A DNA stretch of 64,000 nucleotides from Piscicoccus intestinalis NBRC 104926 (GTDB taxonomy: Bacteria > Actinomycetota > Actinomycetes > Actinomycetales > Dermatophilaceae): contig NZ_BCNQ01000002.1 in the NCBI RefSeq assembly GCF_001515525.1, positions 1-64,000 on the forward strand, in the 5' to 3' direction. The stretch's first letter is position 1. Every line of letters begins with the position of its first letter. The translations under genes and the position numbers were made by a program. The notes beneath the pieces were generated by a model. The model was not told where the DNA came from. It saw only the letters and a list, made by a program, of their open reading frames with translations, and did not search any database. Shown piece after piece: positions 45,282 to 55,102 of this stretch.

Positions 45282-45647
45282 TCAGGGCACCATCTTCAGC
45301 GCGGCTTCGGCCGCGGACGGCGCCACCATCGCGTCGACGTACATGCCGCTGCCGTACTTGGCCCGATACGCGTCGTCCATCGCCGCGCGCAGGTCGTCGT
45401 CGGCCTCGACGAAGGAGACCGACCGCTCGACTCCCCCGGCACGGATGCTCGCCCTCGGATGGCGCTGCACCTGCCGGAACCAGCTGCCGCCGCGGCCGCG
45501 GTAGGCGCGCACGTAGAGGTCGTCGCCGATCCGGACCACCCAGATCGGCAGGTAAGAGCGCAGCGTTCCGTCCCTGCGCTCGGTCGCGATGTCGAGTTCC
45601 CTCGCCGCGCCGATGCTGTCGAGCTCCTCCGCCGTCCAGGTGCCCAT
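45282..45647 (-). CDS. DUF2255 family protein
   Basis: 121 residues with the DUF2255 sequence: MGTWTAEELDSIGAARELDI, WVVRIGDDLYVRAYRGRGGSW, FVEADDDLRAAMDDAYRAKYG. The fold resembles PNPOx-like beta barrels. Function is not known. ATG 45647 has GAGAGG upstream. A consensus CRP-like dyad lies 103 bp before the start (45750-45765). Confidence 0.88.
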   Translation of the reverse strand: MGTWTAEELDSIGAARELDIATERRDGTLRSYLPIWVVRIGDDLYVRAYRGRGGSWFRQVQRHPRASIRAGGVERSVSFVEADDDLRAAMDDAYRAKYGSGMYVDAMVAPSAAEAALKMVP

Positions 45648-45749
45648 GGCTGCCTCTCGCCCGTGGTGACGGCCCCGCCTGGGGCACGTTGGTCGTCAGG
45701 CCCCCCCGGGCGGTCGGTCTCGCGCAATGTCCGGAAGCCTCAACCTGTC

Positions 45750-45765
45750 TGTGATGCAGATCACA
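45750..45765. promoter_or_regulatory. CRP/GlxR-type site
   Basis: TGTGA-TGCAGA-TCACA, a perfect match to the CRP-family consensus TGTGA-N6-TCACA. It lies in the divergent gap between the DUF2255 gene and the DUF222/HNH gene, about 100 bp from the first and 140 bp from the second. It was the only full match noticed in the window. Confidence 0.7.
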
Positions 45766-45871
45766 TAGCTGGTGAGCGCCGAGTTTTACTGTGCCGCAAT
45801 CGATCTCCCTCTCGTCATGAACCGTTTGAATGTCGCTGTTGCGCAGACGTATTCGGGATTAGGACAGCTGG

Positions 45872-45891
45872 TCGAACAAACATACGTTCGA
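45872..45891. promoter_or_regulatory. LexA-like SOS box upstream of the DUF222/HNH gene
   Basis: TCGAAC-N8-GTTCGA is a perfect dyad with twice the normal spacer. It also holds a standard-spaced near-box AAAC-ATAC-GTTC (45878-45889, one mismatch to GAAC-N4-GTTC). Actinobacterial 13E12/DUF222 genes are known members of the SOS regulon. The site ends 13 bp before the ATG, and TATCCT (45892-45897) may be the -10. Confidence 0.65.
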
Positions 45892-45903
45892 TATCCTGTG
45901 CGC

Positions 45904-47458
45904 ATGGACTTCACCCTGACGTCGACATCTCCGACGGTGCTGCGGCACCGGCCGGTGACGTCGACCTGTCCGGAGGCGGGGTGCCCCAGCTCGTGGGGGA
46001 AACGCTGCCGGCGCAGGTGCGGGCAACCCAGCCCGTCGGGGAAGCGCTGCTGGAGCAGGTGAAGGCGGCTCGCGCGGCGTTGTCGGGGTTGCCGGGGCTG
46101 CTGTCGCGGGTCGGGTCGGATGAGTTGCCTGAGCTGGCCGCTGCGGCTGCCGGTGCCGTCGCGGCGGCGTGTGCCGCGCAGGCGGCCGTCGTCCTGGAGG
46201 CCGAGGACGCGGGGTCATCGCCGAGTCGGATCACCCGCGGGTGCCGGCGTGGGTGCAGCAATCCCACGTCGAGGCCGGGGTGCCGGTGTCGCCCAGCCGC
46301 GCCCGGGCACTGGGCGCGCTGGCGCGGATCTGCGATCGCCAGGACGCGGCGCCGCTGCGGGAGGCAGTTCTCGAGGGTCGGGTGACGGTCGAGTCCGCAG
46401 AGCTGCTCGCCTCGACTTATCGGCGGTTGCAGGGTTCGATCGCGGTGAAGTCCTGGGACGGCGTGATGGACGCCCTGATCGGCCTGGCCGCGCACGGGGT
46501 GACCAGGCGTGAAATGGCCGCGATGGAAGAGCAGATCATCGGGCAGTACGGCACCGAGCAGGAATACCTGGAGCGGGAGCGCCGGTATGACCGGCGCGAC
46601 TTCACCGAACTCACGCTCAATCCGCGGACGGGGATGTACGAAGGCCGCGTGCGGCTCGACGCCGCGTCGGCCGCGACGGTGATCGCCGCGATCAACGCCC
46701 TGAGCGCGCCGCGGCCCACTAAGCCAGCGGCCGCTGACGCGGCTGACGCGGCCGAAGCGACGGACTCGGCGACCGCCGGTAAGTCCGAGCCCGATCTGCG
46801 AACCGCGGGTGAACGCCGCGCGGACGCCCTGGTGGCGTTGGCCGCGCATGCCGCGGTGCCGGACAAGAACACCCCCGGCACCGGCGCCAAAGCCAAGGTC
46901 GTCGTAACCATCAAACTCGCCGACCTCGTCGCTGGCCTCGAATCCGAAGCCCTGCCCCGCGTGTTCGCCGACCTCGTGCGAAAGCACCGCGAGCGCGTCG
47001 GCGGCGACGGGTTCCGCACCGACCACAACCACGACTGCGGCACCACCGCCTTCGGGCACCCCCTGACCCCCGGCCAGGTGCGGGTGCTGTCCTGCGATGC
47101 GCAGATCATCCCCGCCGTCCTCGGCACTGGCTCCGAACCCTTGGATCTGGGCCGCGGGAAGCGGCTGATCTCACCGGGACTGGCCACCTACCTGGCCATG
47201 CGAGACGGCGGATGCACCTTCCCCGGCTGCTCAATGCCACCCGCCTGGTGCGACGGCCACCACCTCATCAGCTGGCTCATGGGCGGCCCCACCGACCGCC
47301 ACAACACCGCCCTGCTCTGCCGACACCACCACACCGTCGTCCACCGCTACGGATTCATCGGCGTCGTCATCGACGGCGAGGTCAGATGGAGCAGAGCCGA
47401 CGGAACCCCCATCGGCAACCGACCCCGCGCACCCGGCCGGCCGGCGTCGCGCGAATAG
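45904..47458 (+). pseudogene. DUF222/HNH endonuclease-like protein (13E12 family), two frame breaks
   Basis: The gene starts MDFTL at 45904. Frame is lost near 45918 (one G missing in CCTG-GAC) and again at the G4 run 46211-46214 (one G missing). Repaired, it gives a protein of about 518 residues with a DUF222 N-domain (EQVKAARAALSGLPGLLSRV; GVPVSPSRARALGALARICD; ESAELLASTYRRL) and a C-terminal HNH domain (DGGCTFPGCSMPPAWCDGHHLISWLMGGPTDRHNTALLCRHHH). The HNH half is open and its catalytic His and zinc Cys are intact. Function in actinobacteria is unclear; SOS-inducible nuclease activity is suspected. The gene is either recently inactivated or affected by sequence errors. Confidence 0.85.
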
Positions 47459-47463
47459 CGCGC

Positions 47464-49212
47464 CTACCGGCTCTCGATCGACTCCTTCATCTTGGCGATC
47501 GCGAAACCCCAACCCTGCGCGAGCGTCGGCTCCGGCGGCACCGACACCTCGTCGGGGTTGGTGACGACGTCGAGCAGCACCGGGCCGGGCGTCTCCAGGG
47601 CCCAGCGCACCGACTCCTCCACGTCGCCGGGGTTCGTCACGCGGCGCCCGTGCCAGCCCAGCGCCGCCGCGACCGCGGCGATATCGGGGTTATCCAGCTC
47701 CGTGCCGAACTCCGGCAACCCGCCCTGCTCCTGCTCGAGCTTGACCATGCCCAGGCGACCGTTGTCGAACACCACGACCTTGATCGGGAGCCGGTACGTC
47801 ACCGCCGTGCGCAGGTCACCGAGCAGCATCATCAGTCCGCCGTCGCCGCTGAACGAGATGACCTGCCGCTCCCGGTCGAGCGCCTGCGCACCGAGGGCCT
47901 GCGGCATCGCGTTCGCCATCGACCCCAGGTTGTAGGAGCCGACGAGCCGGCGCGTGCCCGACAGGGTGACGAACCGGGCCAGCCACGCCGTCGACATCCC
48001 GGTGTCGCTGGTGAGGATCGCGTCGGGCGCGGCCAGGCTGTCGACGGCCGCGGCGAGCACCTCCGGGCGGATCCGGTCGTCGGGGTTGTCGAAGACGCCG
48101 CGCACCTTGCCGACCAGCGACGTCTTCTCGTAATCGGGGTCGACGAGCGCGAGCTGCCGGTCCCGCCACGACGCGTACGCCCGCGTCGCCTTCTCCAGGT
48201 GCTTGCTGTCGCGGTCCGAGGCGTTCGACAACCGCGGCAGCAGCGCGCGAAGCGTGTGCCCGACGTCACCAACGAGCGCGTGATCGACCGCCACCCGGCG
48301 CCCGATGTGCGCCTGCCGCGCGTCGAGCTGGATGACGGTCTTGCCGCTGGGATACCAGTCGCGATACGGAAAGTCGGTGCCGACGAGGAACAGCACGTCG
48401 GCGTCGTCCATCGCGTGCGCCGCGGCCGAGTTGCCGATGAGGCCGGACTGCCCCACCTGGTACGGGTTGTCGTGCTCCAGCCCCTCCTTGCCCTTGAGCG
48501 TGATCACCATCGGCGCCTGCAGGGTCTGCGCGAGCTCCAGCACCTCGGCCCGCGCCTCCCGGGCGCCTTTGCCGACGAGCAGCGTCACCGTCTCCGAACC
48601 GGAGAGCACCTGTGCCGCCTTCGCGACCTGATCCTGCGGCGCCGCCGCCCACCGCGGCCCGGGCGCGAACCGCGGCCCGGGCGCGAACCGCGGCGTGCGG
48701 GAGCCCTCGGGCAGCTCCTGGCCACCCAGGTCGCCGGGCAGCGTGAGCACCGCCACCCCGTGAGCCGCGTAGGCCGCGTTGACGGCCTGCTCCAGCAGCA
48801 GCGGCATCTGCGCGGCGCTGCTCACCGTGCGGGCGAACACCGCGACGTCGGCGAACAGCCGGTCGTTGTCGACCTCCTGGAAGAAGTCGCTGCCGATCTC
48901 CTCACTCGGCACCTGCCCGCAGATCGCCAGCACCGGCGCGTGCGACTTCTTCGCGTCGTACAGCCCGTTGAGCAGGTGGATCGACCCCGGACCTACCGTG
49001 CCCAGGCACACCCCGATACGCCCGGTGAGCTGGGCCTGCGCGCTGACGGCGAAGGCCGCGGCCTCCTCGTGACGCACCCCGATCCACTCGATGCGCCCGT
49101 CGGTGCGGATCGCGTCGGTGACCGGGTTGAGGGCGTCACCGACGACACCCCACATCTGGGTGACCCCGTGCTCGGCGAGCGCGGTGACCACGGATTCGGC
49201 GACGGTGACCAT
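47464..49212 (-). CDS. poxB: Pyruvate oxidase/dehydrogenase (ThDP, FAD, PoxB-like)
   Basis: A 582-residue ThDP enzyme: N-terminal domain (HGVTQMWGVVGDALNPVTDAI, HEEAAAFAVSAQAQLTG), the middle nucleotide-binding region (LVGKGARE, NPYQVGQSGLIG) and the C-terminal ThDP motif SFSGDGGLMMLLGDLRTAVTYRLPIKVVVFDN. PoxB converts pyruvate to acetate (quinone-linked) or acetyl phosphate. ATG 49212 is favoured by AGGAG seven bases upstream. A direct 9-residue duplication RFAPGPRFAPGPR falls in the first linker and probably arose by slippage. Its 3' end nearly abuts the convergent DUF222/HNH gene. Confidence 0.9.
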   Translation of the reverse strand: MVTVAESVVTALAEHGVTQMWGVVGDALNPVTDAIRTDGRIEWIGVRHEEAAAFAVSAQAQLTGRIGVCLGTVGPGSIHLLNGLYDAKKSHAPVLAICGQVPSEEIGSDFFQEVDNDRLFADVAVFARTVSSAAQMPLLLEQAVNAAYAAHGVAVLTLPGDLGGQELPEGSRTPRFAPGPRFAPGPRWAAAPQDQVAKAAQVLSGSETVTLLVGKGAREARAEVLELAQTLQAPMVITLKGKEGLEHDNPYQVGQSGLIGNSAAAHAMDDADVLFLVGTDFPYRDWYPSGKTVIQLDARQAHIGRRVAVDHALVGDVGHTLRALLPRLSNASDRDSKHLEKATRAYASWRDRQLALVDPDYEKTSLVGKVRGVFDNPDDRIRPEVLAAAVDSLAAPDAILTSDTGMSTAWLARFVTLSGTRRLVGSYNLGSMANAMPQALGAQALDRERQVISFSGDGGLMMLLGDLRTAVTYRLPIKVVVFDNGRLGMVKLEQEQGGLPEFGTELDNPDIAAVAAALGWHGRRVTNPGDVEESVRWALETPGPVLLDVVTNPDEVSVPPEPTLAQGWGFAIAKMKESIESR

Positions 49213-49266
49213 GCGGCGACTCCTGAGACTCATGCGTACGACTGCGGATGACGGGCGCGGGGCGGC

Positions 49267-50803
49267 TCAGCCCGGCGTGCGGAAGGTGTGGGCGCTGGCA
49301 GTGCGCCAGTCGTCGGCCCACGTCTGCGGCGGCTCGGCCAGCAGCTGCCCCGGCTCCAGCCACTCGAACAGCTCGGCGTAGGAGGCGGTCTGGGTCTGGC
49401 TCACGTTGCGGCGCAGCATCCACGGTCGCAGCTGCGAGGGGTGCTGCACGCCCATCGCCGCCATGAGCTTGGTCGCCTCGGTGACCGTCGCCTCCTGGAA
49501 GCGCTGCACCCGCTGGCTCTTGTCGCCGACGTCGAGGGCGCGGGCCCGCCGCCTGTTCTGCGTGGCGACCCCGACCGGGCACTTATCTGTTGCACATCTG
49601 CGCCTGGATGCAGCCGACGGCCATCATCATCGCGCGGGCCGCGTTGGTGTAGTCGGCGCCCTGGATGAGCCGCTTGACGATGTCGTTGCTCGCCGCGACC
49701 TTGCCGGAGGCCCCGATGCGGATGCGGTCGCGCAGACCGGTGCCGACCAGCGCGTTGTGCACGAGCATGAGGCCCTGGGTCAGCGGCATGCCGACGTGGT
49801 CCTCGAACTCCAGCGGCGCCGCGCCCGTGCCGCCCTCGGAGCCGTCGACGATGATGAAGTCCGGCGCGGTGCCGACCTCGAGGATCGCCTTGCAGATCGC
49901 CAGCACCTCGACGCGCGAACCCACGCACAGCTTGAAACCCGCGGGCTTGCCGCCGGACAGGTCACGCATGCGGGCGACGAACTCGATGAGCTCGGTGGGG
50001 GTGGAGAACACCCGATGCGCAGACGGGCTCACGCACTTCTCGCCGCGCGGCACGTCGCGGATCTTCGCGATCTCCTTGGTGACCTTCGCGCCGGGCAGCA
50101 CGCCACCGACTCCGGGCTTGGCGCCCTGGCTGAGCTTCAGCGAGACGCACTTGACCTGCTCCTTGCCCGCCTTGTCGGCGAACTCGTCGGGGTCGAAGTC
50201 GCCGTCCTTGGTGCGCGCGCCGAAGTAGCCGGTGCCCAGCTCCCAGATCAGGTCGCCGCCGTTCTCCTCGTGATACGGAGACAGCCCGCCCTCGCCGGTG
50301 TCGTGCGCGAACCCACCGAGGGCCGCCCCCTTGTTCAGCGCGCGGATCGCGTTGGCCGACAACGCCCCGAAGCTCATCGCCGACACGTTGAGCAGCGACA
50401 TGTCGTACGGCTGGGTGCAGTCGGGGCCGCCGATGCGCACCCGCGGCGGCTCCTTCAGCTCCGGCACGGGCGCGACCGAGTGCACGAGGTATTCGTAGCC
50501 CATCTCGTTGACGTCGCGCTCGGTGCCGAACGCCTGCTCGCCGTGGATGCCCTTGGCGCGTTCGTAGATGATCGAGCGGACGTCGCGGTCGTACGGCCTA
50601 CCGTCCCAGTTGCGTTCGATGAAGTACTGCTGCAGTTCGGGGCGAATGTCTTCGAGCAGGAAGCGGGCGTGCCCGAGCACCGGGTAGTTGCGCAGCACGG
50701 CGTGCTTCTTCTGCACCAGGTCATGCACCGCCACCGCCGCCAGGCCCGCCACCCCGAGGGCGGCACCGGCGGCGGCTCCCGAACGCGGGTCGGGTCGTGT
50801 CAT
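49267..50803 (-). pseudogene. FMN-binding glutamate synthase-family protein with a frame break
   Basis: Reads from ATG 50803 (AAGGAG six bases upstream): a TM-like N-terminus, then the glutamate synthase barrel (MSFGALSANAIRALNKGAALGG, HDTGEGGLSPYHEENGGDLIWE, DFIIVDGSEGGTGAAPLEFEDHVG) down to GCIQAQMCN. There the frame ends at TAA 49585-49587 region; restoring two bases near 49588 would give the usual CNTDKCPVGVATQ and the remaining roughly 108 residues, which are open. The full protein would be about 512 residues, of the YerD/archaeal GltB-like group with no amidotransferase domain. A two-base indel points to sequence error or decay. Confidence 0.82.
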
Positions 50804-50939
50804 CTCGGGCTCCTTCGCGCCCGAACACCGTCGTTTCGGGCAACACACCGTCTCGCACGGCCGCTGAACCCTCTCTGAGTGGCGGACCACCGGTTCCGGT
50901 TGCGGCGCCGCCGAACGACGAGGCCGTAACGTCAAACGC

Positions 50940-51833
50940 ATGCCCCGCGCCGCCGTGATCCCCGGAGATCGCACCCTGCCCCCCGCCTTCGATCATCCGC
51001 ACGCTTCCCCGCAGGCGCGGGCGCTGGCAGAGTCGGGCCTGGTGCTGCGCGTGCAGGTGGGTTCGGGGGTGCACGGAACGGCGATCGGGGGCCAGGACGA
51101 CCGCGACGAGATGGGCATCTGCCTGGAGCCGGCGGAGTTCGTCACCGGACTGTCGAGGGTGCCGCGCGGCATCGACACCGACACCCGGATCCCGTTCGAG
51201 CAGTATCAGCGCCACACCGCCTGGGACCGGGCCGGCGGCCTCGCGAACCGCTCGGGCGCCGGCGACCTCGACGTCGTCGTCTACACCGCTCGCAAGTGGT
51301 GCCGCCTGGCGGTCGACGGTAACCCCACCGTGCTGTTGGCCTTGTTCGTGCCGGACGACGAGGTCGTCTACCGGGACGAATGGGGCGCCGAGCTCGTCGA
51401 CAACGCCCACCGGTTCGTCTCCCGCCGGGCGGCGGCGCGGTTCCTGGGCTACCTGCGTTCACAGCGCGCCGCGATGAGCGGCGAGCGCGCCGCCCACACC
51501 AACCGGCCGGAGCTGGTCGAAAAGCACGGATACGACACGAAGTTCGCCATGCACGCCCTGCGGCTCGGCCTGCAGGGCGAGGAGCTGCTCACCACGGGGC
51601 GCATCACGTTGCCCGTGCCGCGGCTGCAGCGGGAATACCTGCGCCGGGTGCGGCGCGGGGAGGTGCCGCTGCCCGAGGTGATCGCGCAGACGCAGCGGGC
51701 GCAGGAGCGGCTGACGGCGCTGCGCGACGACTCCGCGTTACCGGCCGAGCCCGACCTGGCGTGGGTCAACGACTGGCTTCACCGCGCCCACCTGGCCTAC
51801 TGGGCGCGTGGACCCCAGCCTGTCCGGCGGTGA
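50940..51833 (+). CDS. COG3541-type nucleotidyltransferase (RlaP-like)
   Basis: 297 residues. The N-terminal LRVQVGSGVHGTAIGGQDDRDEMGICLEP carries the GS-x-x-(G/A) nucleotidyltransferase signature and the metal carboxylates, followed by DLDVVVYTARKWCRLAVDGNPTVLLALF and the HGYDTKFAMHALRLGLQGEELL segment. Related proteins occur in bacteria and actinophages and belong to the DNA polymerase beta superfamily; several are thought to act on RNA ends or nucleotides. It is divergent from the glutamate-synthase-like gene. Confidence 0.82.
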   Translation: MPRAAVIPGDRTLPPAFDHPHASPQARALAESGLVLRVQVGSGVHGTAIGGQDDRDEMGICLEPAEFVTGLSRVPRGIDTDTRIPFEQYQRHTAWDRAGGLANRSGAGDLDVVVYTARKWCRLAVDGNPTVLLALFVPDDEVVYRDEWGAELVDNAHRFVSRRAAARFLGYLRSQRAAMSGERAAHTNRPELVEKHGYDTKFAMHALRLGLQGEELLTTGRITLPVPRLQREYLRRVRRGEVPLPEVIAQTQRAQERLTALRDDSALPAEPDLAWVNDWLHRAHLAYWARGPQPVRR

Positions 51834-51911
51834 TCCGGGTGCGCGCGCGGAACCCCGGGTCGTTGTGATGAGGTGGGGACACCTGACCGTAGATTCCGCG
51901 AGGTACGCCGC

Positions 51912-52691
51912 ATGAACCGACCCGCTTCCCGCGCCGGGCATGGCGCCGCCACCATCGGCTCGACCCTGGGCGGCGCGCTGTCGGCCCTGTCCGCGGCGCC
52001 CGGCCAGGTGGCGCACCTGTTCCGGCACCGCTTCCCGACGGTCGCGGTGACCGGCATGACCGGCATCGGCAAGACCCGGCTCGTCGACCGGCTCGCGCGC
52101 CGCTCGACCGCGGAGGTCGACGACGCGGGCTCCGCGGTCATGGAGCGGCGCACCCGCCGCACGTCCAAGGGCCGCGGGTTCCGGATCCGGGTCGTACCCG
52201 GCGACAACGCCGCCTCCCGGTTGTGGGCGCTCGACGAGGTCTTCCACGAGGAGCCTGTCGACGGCGTGCTGCACGTCGTCGCCTACGGCCACGCCACCCC
52301 GCGCCGCACCGGCGGCACGAGCGGTGCCGCCACCGCGACCCACGAGGAACTGCTGGCCGCCGAGCTGGAGGACTGGGCGATCACCGCGCACCGCATCGCG
52401 GGCATGGCCGTGCGCCGGGGCCAACCGGTGTGGCTGATCATCGTCGTCACCAAAGCCGACCTCTTCCCCGACCGCATCGAGGAGGCGGTGACCTACTACT
52501 CCCCCGGCAGCGGCTCGGCCTTCGGCAAGAAGATCGACGAGCTACGGGCGTTGGCCGGCGGCGCGCACATCTCCATCGACGTGCTGCCGATGAGTGTGCC
52601 CACCGAGGGCGGCACCGGCCCCCGCCGGCGCAGCGACGACCAGCTCGCGACGCTCGAACGACGTATGGCCCAACTCAGCGGCCACGTCTGA
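51912..52691 (+). CDS. P-loop GTPase-like protein
   Basis: 259 residues: an N-terminal Ala/Gly-rich segment, P-loop VTGMTGIGKTRLVDRL (G1), G3-like VVPGDNAASR (DxxG replaced by GDNA), G4 VVTKADLF (TKAD) and a G5-like VLPMSV. The Walker A Lys and Thr are intact. It resembles TRAFAC/era-type GTPases with a degenerate switch II. ATG 51912 follows GAGGT. It lies 78 bp after the nucleotidyltransferase gene in the same direction, so both may be expressed together. Function unknown. Confidence 0.75.
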   Translation: MNRPASRAGHGAATIGSTLGGALSALSAAPGQVAHLFRHRFPTVAVTGMTGIGKTRLVDRLARRSTAEVDDAGSAVMERRTRRTSKGRGFRIRVVPGDNAASRLWALDEVFHEEPVDGVLHVVAYGHATPRRTGGTSGAATATHEELLAAELEDWAITAHRIAGMAVRRGQPVWLIIVVTKADLFPDRIEEAVTYYSPGSGSAFGKKIDELRALAGGAHISIDVLPMSVPTEGGTGPRRRSDDQLATLERRMAQLSGHV

Positions 52692-52709
52692 CGACCAGCG
52701 CCAGCAGGC

Positions 52710-53132
52710 TCAGGCCCCGCGGCGCGGGCGCTCGACGACGGGGTGGCCCGCCTCCTGCCAGGCGGTGAAGCCGCCCTCGATGTGGGTGACGTCGTGGAAT
52801 CCCATGTCGTGCAAGGCGGCCGCGGCGAGCGCGGAGCGCCACGCGGAACCGCAGTAGAGCACGAGACGTCGGCCGTAGTCGAGATCGGGCCGGTAGTAGG
52901 GGCTCGCCGGGTCGACCCAGAACTCGAGCATGCCGCGGGGCGCCGAGTACGCACCGGGGATCATGCCGAGCCGGTCGAGCTCCTTCGGCTCCCGGATGTC
53001 GACGAACAGCACGCTCTCGTCGCCGAGCAGCGCCGCCGCCTCCGCCAATGGCAGCGGCGGCACCACCTGGTCGGCAGCCTCGACGAGGTCGCGGGAGGAG
53101 CGGGCTAGGGGGCTTCCGGGTTCGCGCGCCAT
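52710..53132 (-). CDS. Single-domain rhodanese
   Basis: 140 residues: VLFVDIREPKELDRLGMIPGAYSAPRGMLEFW and the active-site loop VLYCGSAWRSALAAAAL (catalytic Cys), ending THIEGGFTAWQEAGHPV. Rhodaneses move sulfur between thiosulfate or persulfides and acceptors. No signal peptide is visible. Convergent with the GTPase-like gene. Confidence 0.9.
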   Translation of the reverse strand: MAREPGSPLARSSRDLVEAADQVVPPLPLAEAAALLGDESVLFVDIREPKELDRLGMIPGAYSAPRGMLEFWVDPASPYYRPDLDYGRRLVLYCGSAWRSALAAAALHDMGFHDVTHIEGGFTAWQEAGHPVVERPRRGA

Positions 53133-53180
53133 GACGGCATCCTGGCAGCCGCGCCGGCGCCCGGCACGGCGTCGCGACGA

Positions 53181-53639
53181 TCAGCCGCGGAGCTCGGCGA
53201 GCACCTTCTCCAGGCGCCGCTGCCGCGTGGCCTCCTGCTTGGCGTCCGCGATGCCGCGGGCGATCTCCTTGCGCCGCGTGAAGCTGAGCTTCTCGAAGGC
53301 CGCCGCCGCGGCGGGATCGGCCGCGAGGGCCTGGGCGAGCAGCGGCGGCACGTCGACCGTGCGCTCGGCCACGTCGAGCGCGATCACCGCCTCCACCTCG
53401 TCACCGGCGGCCACCCCGAACGCCGCCCGGACCTGCTTGTTGAACCCGATGAGCGGCCCGTCGCCCATCGAGGCGATCCGCAACCGCTCGGTGTGCCCGC
53501 CGATCGTCACCGTGACCGGCGGCGTCTTCGTCGACCCCAGCTCGGCCACCTGCTGCGGCGTCAGCCGGATCGCCACCGCCGGGCCCGCGGGCACGACCGT
53601 CGTCACGAGTCGCAGTGACCGCTCCTCGGGTGCCGTCAT
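53181..53639 (-). CDS. DUF1905/YdeI-OmpD-associated protein
   Basis: 152 residues: an N-terminal DUF1905 beta barrel (AGPAVAIRLTPQQVAELGSTKTPPVTVTI; GDGPLIGFNKQVRAAFGVAAGDEV; DVAERTVDVPPLLAQAL) and the C-terminal helical YdeI tail (FEKLSFTRRKEIARGIADAKQEATRQRRLEKVL). Family proteins are often annotated as bacteriocin-protection proteins on limited evidence. Start ATG 53639 has GGAGGAG upstream. Confidence 0.88.
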   Translation of the reverse strand: MTAPEERSLRLVTTVVPAGPAVAIRLTPQQVAELGSTKTPPVTVTIGGHTERLRIASMGDGPLIGFNKQVRAAFGVAAGDEVEAVIALDVAERTVDVPPLLAQALAADPAAAAAFEKLSFTRRKEIARGIADAKQEATRQRRLEKVLAELRG

Positions 53640-53731
53640 GATGTCTCCTCCCACTGTGCCGGGACCGCGTTCACGCCGCGTTTCAGACCATCAGGCTGCC
53701 AGTATGGGCGGATCCCACGGAGGTGAGGCAC

Positions 53732-55102
53732 GTGACGCAGGACGAGATCCGCATCCTGTCGCCGACGGCGATCCTGGGCTACGGCTTTCCGGAGGCGTCG
53801 TGGCGGGCCGGGCTGGAACGCGACCCGCACGTCATCGCGGTCGACGCCGGCTCCACCGATCCCGGGCCCTACTACCTCGGCGCGGGAAAGTCGTTCACCG
53901 ACAAGGAGGCCGTCGCGCGCGACCTGCGGCTCATGCTCGCCGGGGCCCGCGAACTCGGCATCCCCGTCATCATCGGCTCCGCCGGTGGAGCCGGGGCGCG
54001 GCCGCACCTGGACTGGACCGTCGACATCGTGCGCGCCGTCGCCCGCGAGCTCGCGCTGAGCTGCCGCCTCGCGGTGATCGGTGCCGACATCGACAAGGAC
54101 ACCCTGCGGCGGGCGCTCGCCGCAGGGCGGCTCACCCCCGTCCCGGCCGCGCCGGACGCCACGGACGACGACATCACCGACAGCACCCACGCGGTGGCCC
54201 AGATGGGGGTCGAACCGGTCGTCGCCGCCCTCGACGCCGGCGCCGACGTCATCGTCACCGGGCGCGCCTACGACCCGGCGGTTTTCGCCGCCGTGCCCAT
54301 CCGCTCGGGGTTCGACGCGGCCCTCGCCCTGCACCTGGGCAAGATCCTGGAGTGCGCCGCGATCGCCGCCACCCCCGGCTCCGGCGGAGACTGCATGCTC
54401 GGCACCCTGCGCGCCGACCACTTTCTCGTCGAACCGCTGAATCCCGCCCGGGCGTGCACGACGACCTCGGTGGCGGCCCACACGCTGTACGAGAAATCCG
54501 ACCCCTACCGGCTCCCCGGACCGGGCGGCGTGCTCGACCTCACCGCAACGGTCTTCGAGCCGGAGACCGATCGGGTGGTGCGGGTGCGCGGCACGACCTT
54601 CGCCCCGACTCCGTACGCGGTGAAGGTCGAGGGCGCTGCGCCGGTCGGCTACCGGACGCTGTCGATCGCCGGCGCCCGCGACCCCGTGTTCATTGAGCAG
54701 GTCGACGACCTCGTCGACGCGGTGCACGCGGCCGTCGCCGACAACTTCGCCGGCGTCGACCCGCAGGCCTACCGGCTCCAGCTGCACCTGTACGGCAAGA
54801 ACGGGGTGCTCGGCCCGCTGGAGACCACGACGCAGCCCGCTCACGAACTCGGCATCGTCTTCGAGGCGGTCGCGCGCACACCGGAACTGGCCGACACGGT
54901 CTGCGCGTTCGCCCGCTCCACGCTGCTGCACCTGGGCTACCCAGGACGGCGCAGCACTGCCGGCAACCTCGCGTTCCCGTACTCGCCGTCGGACGTGCGC
55001 ACCGGCGAGGTGTACCGGTTCTCGCTGTTCCACCTGCTGGCGGTCGACGACCCCACGGCGCTCTTTCCCGTCGAGCTGACGACGATCGGAGGCGAGGGAT
55101 GA
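53732..55102 (+). CDS. AtuA-like acyclic-terpene-utilisation family protein (DUF1446)
   Basis: A 456-residue protein of the AtuA/DUF1446 family: ILGYGFPEASWRAGLERDPHVIAVDAGSTDPGPYYLG, PVIIGSAGGAGARPHL, DAGADVIVTGRAYDPAVFAA, HLGKILECAAIAATPGSGGDCMLGTL. AtuA was found in terpene catabolism of Pseudomonas; the chemical step is unclear. GTG 53732 is chosen for GGAGG eight bases upstream. It overlaps the following DUF4387 gene at ATGA, a common pair in catabolic operons. Confidence 0.85.
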   Translation: MTQDEIRILSPTAILGYGFPEASWRAGLERDPHVIAVDAGSTDPGPYYLGAGKSFTDKEAVARDLRLMLAGARELGIPVIIGSAGGAGARPHLDWTVDIVRAVARELALSCRLAVIGADIDKDTLRRALAAGRLTPVPAAPDATDDDITDSTHAVAQMGVEPVVAALDAGADVIVTGRAYDPAVFAAVPIRSGFDAALALHLGKILECAAIAATPGSGGDCMLGTLRADHFLVEPLNPARACTTTSVAAHTLYEKSDPYRLPGPGGVLDLTATVFEPETDRVVRVRGTTFAPTPYAVKVEGAAPVGYRTLSIAGARDPVFIEQVDDLVDAVHAAVADNFAGVDPQAYRLQLHLYGKNGVLGPLETTTQPAHELGIVFEAVARTPELADTVCAFARSTLLHLGYPGRRSTAGNLAFPYSPSDVRTGEVYRFSLFHLLAVDDPTALFPVELTTIGGEG

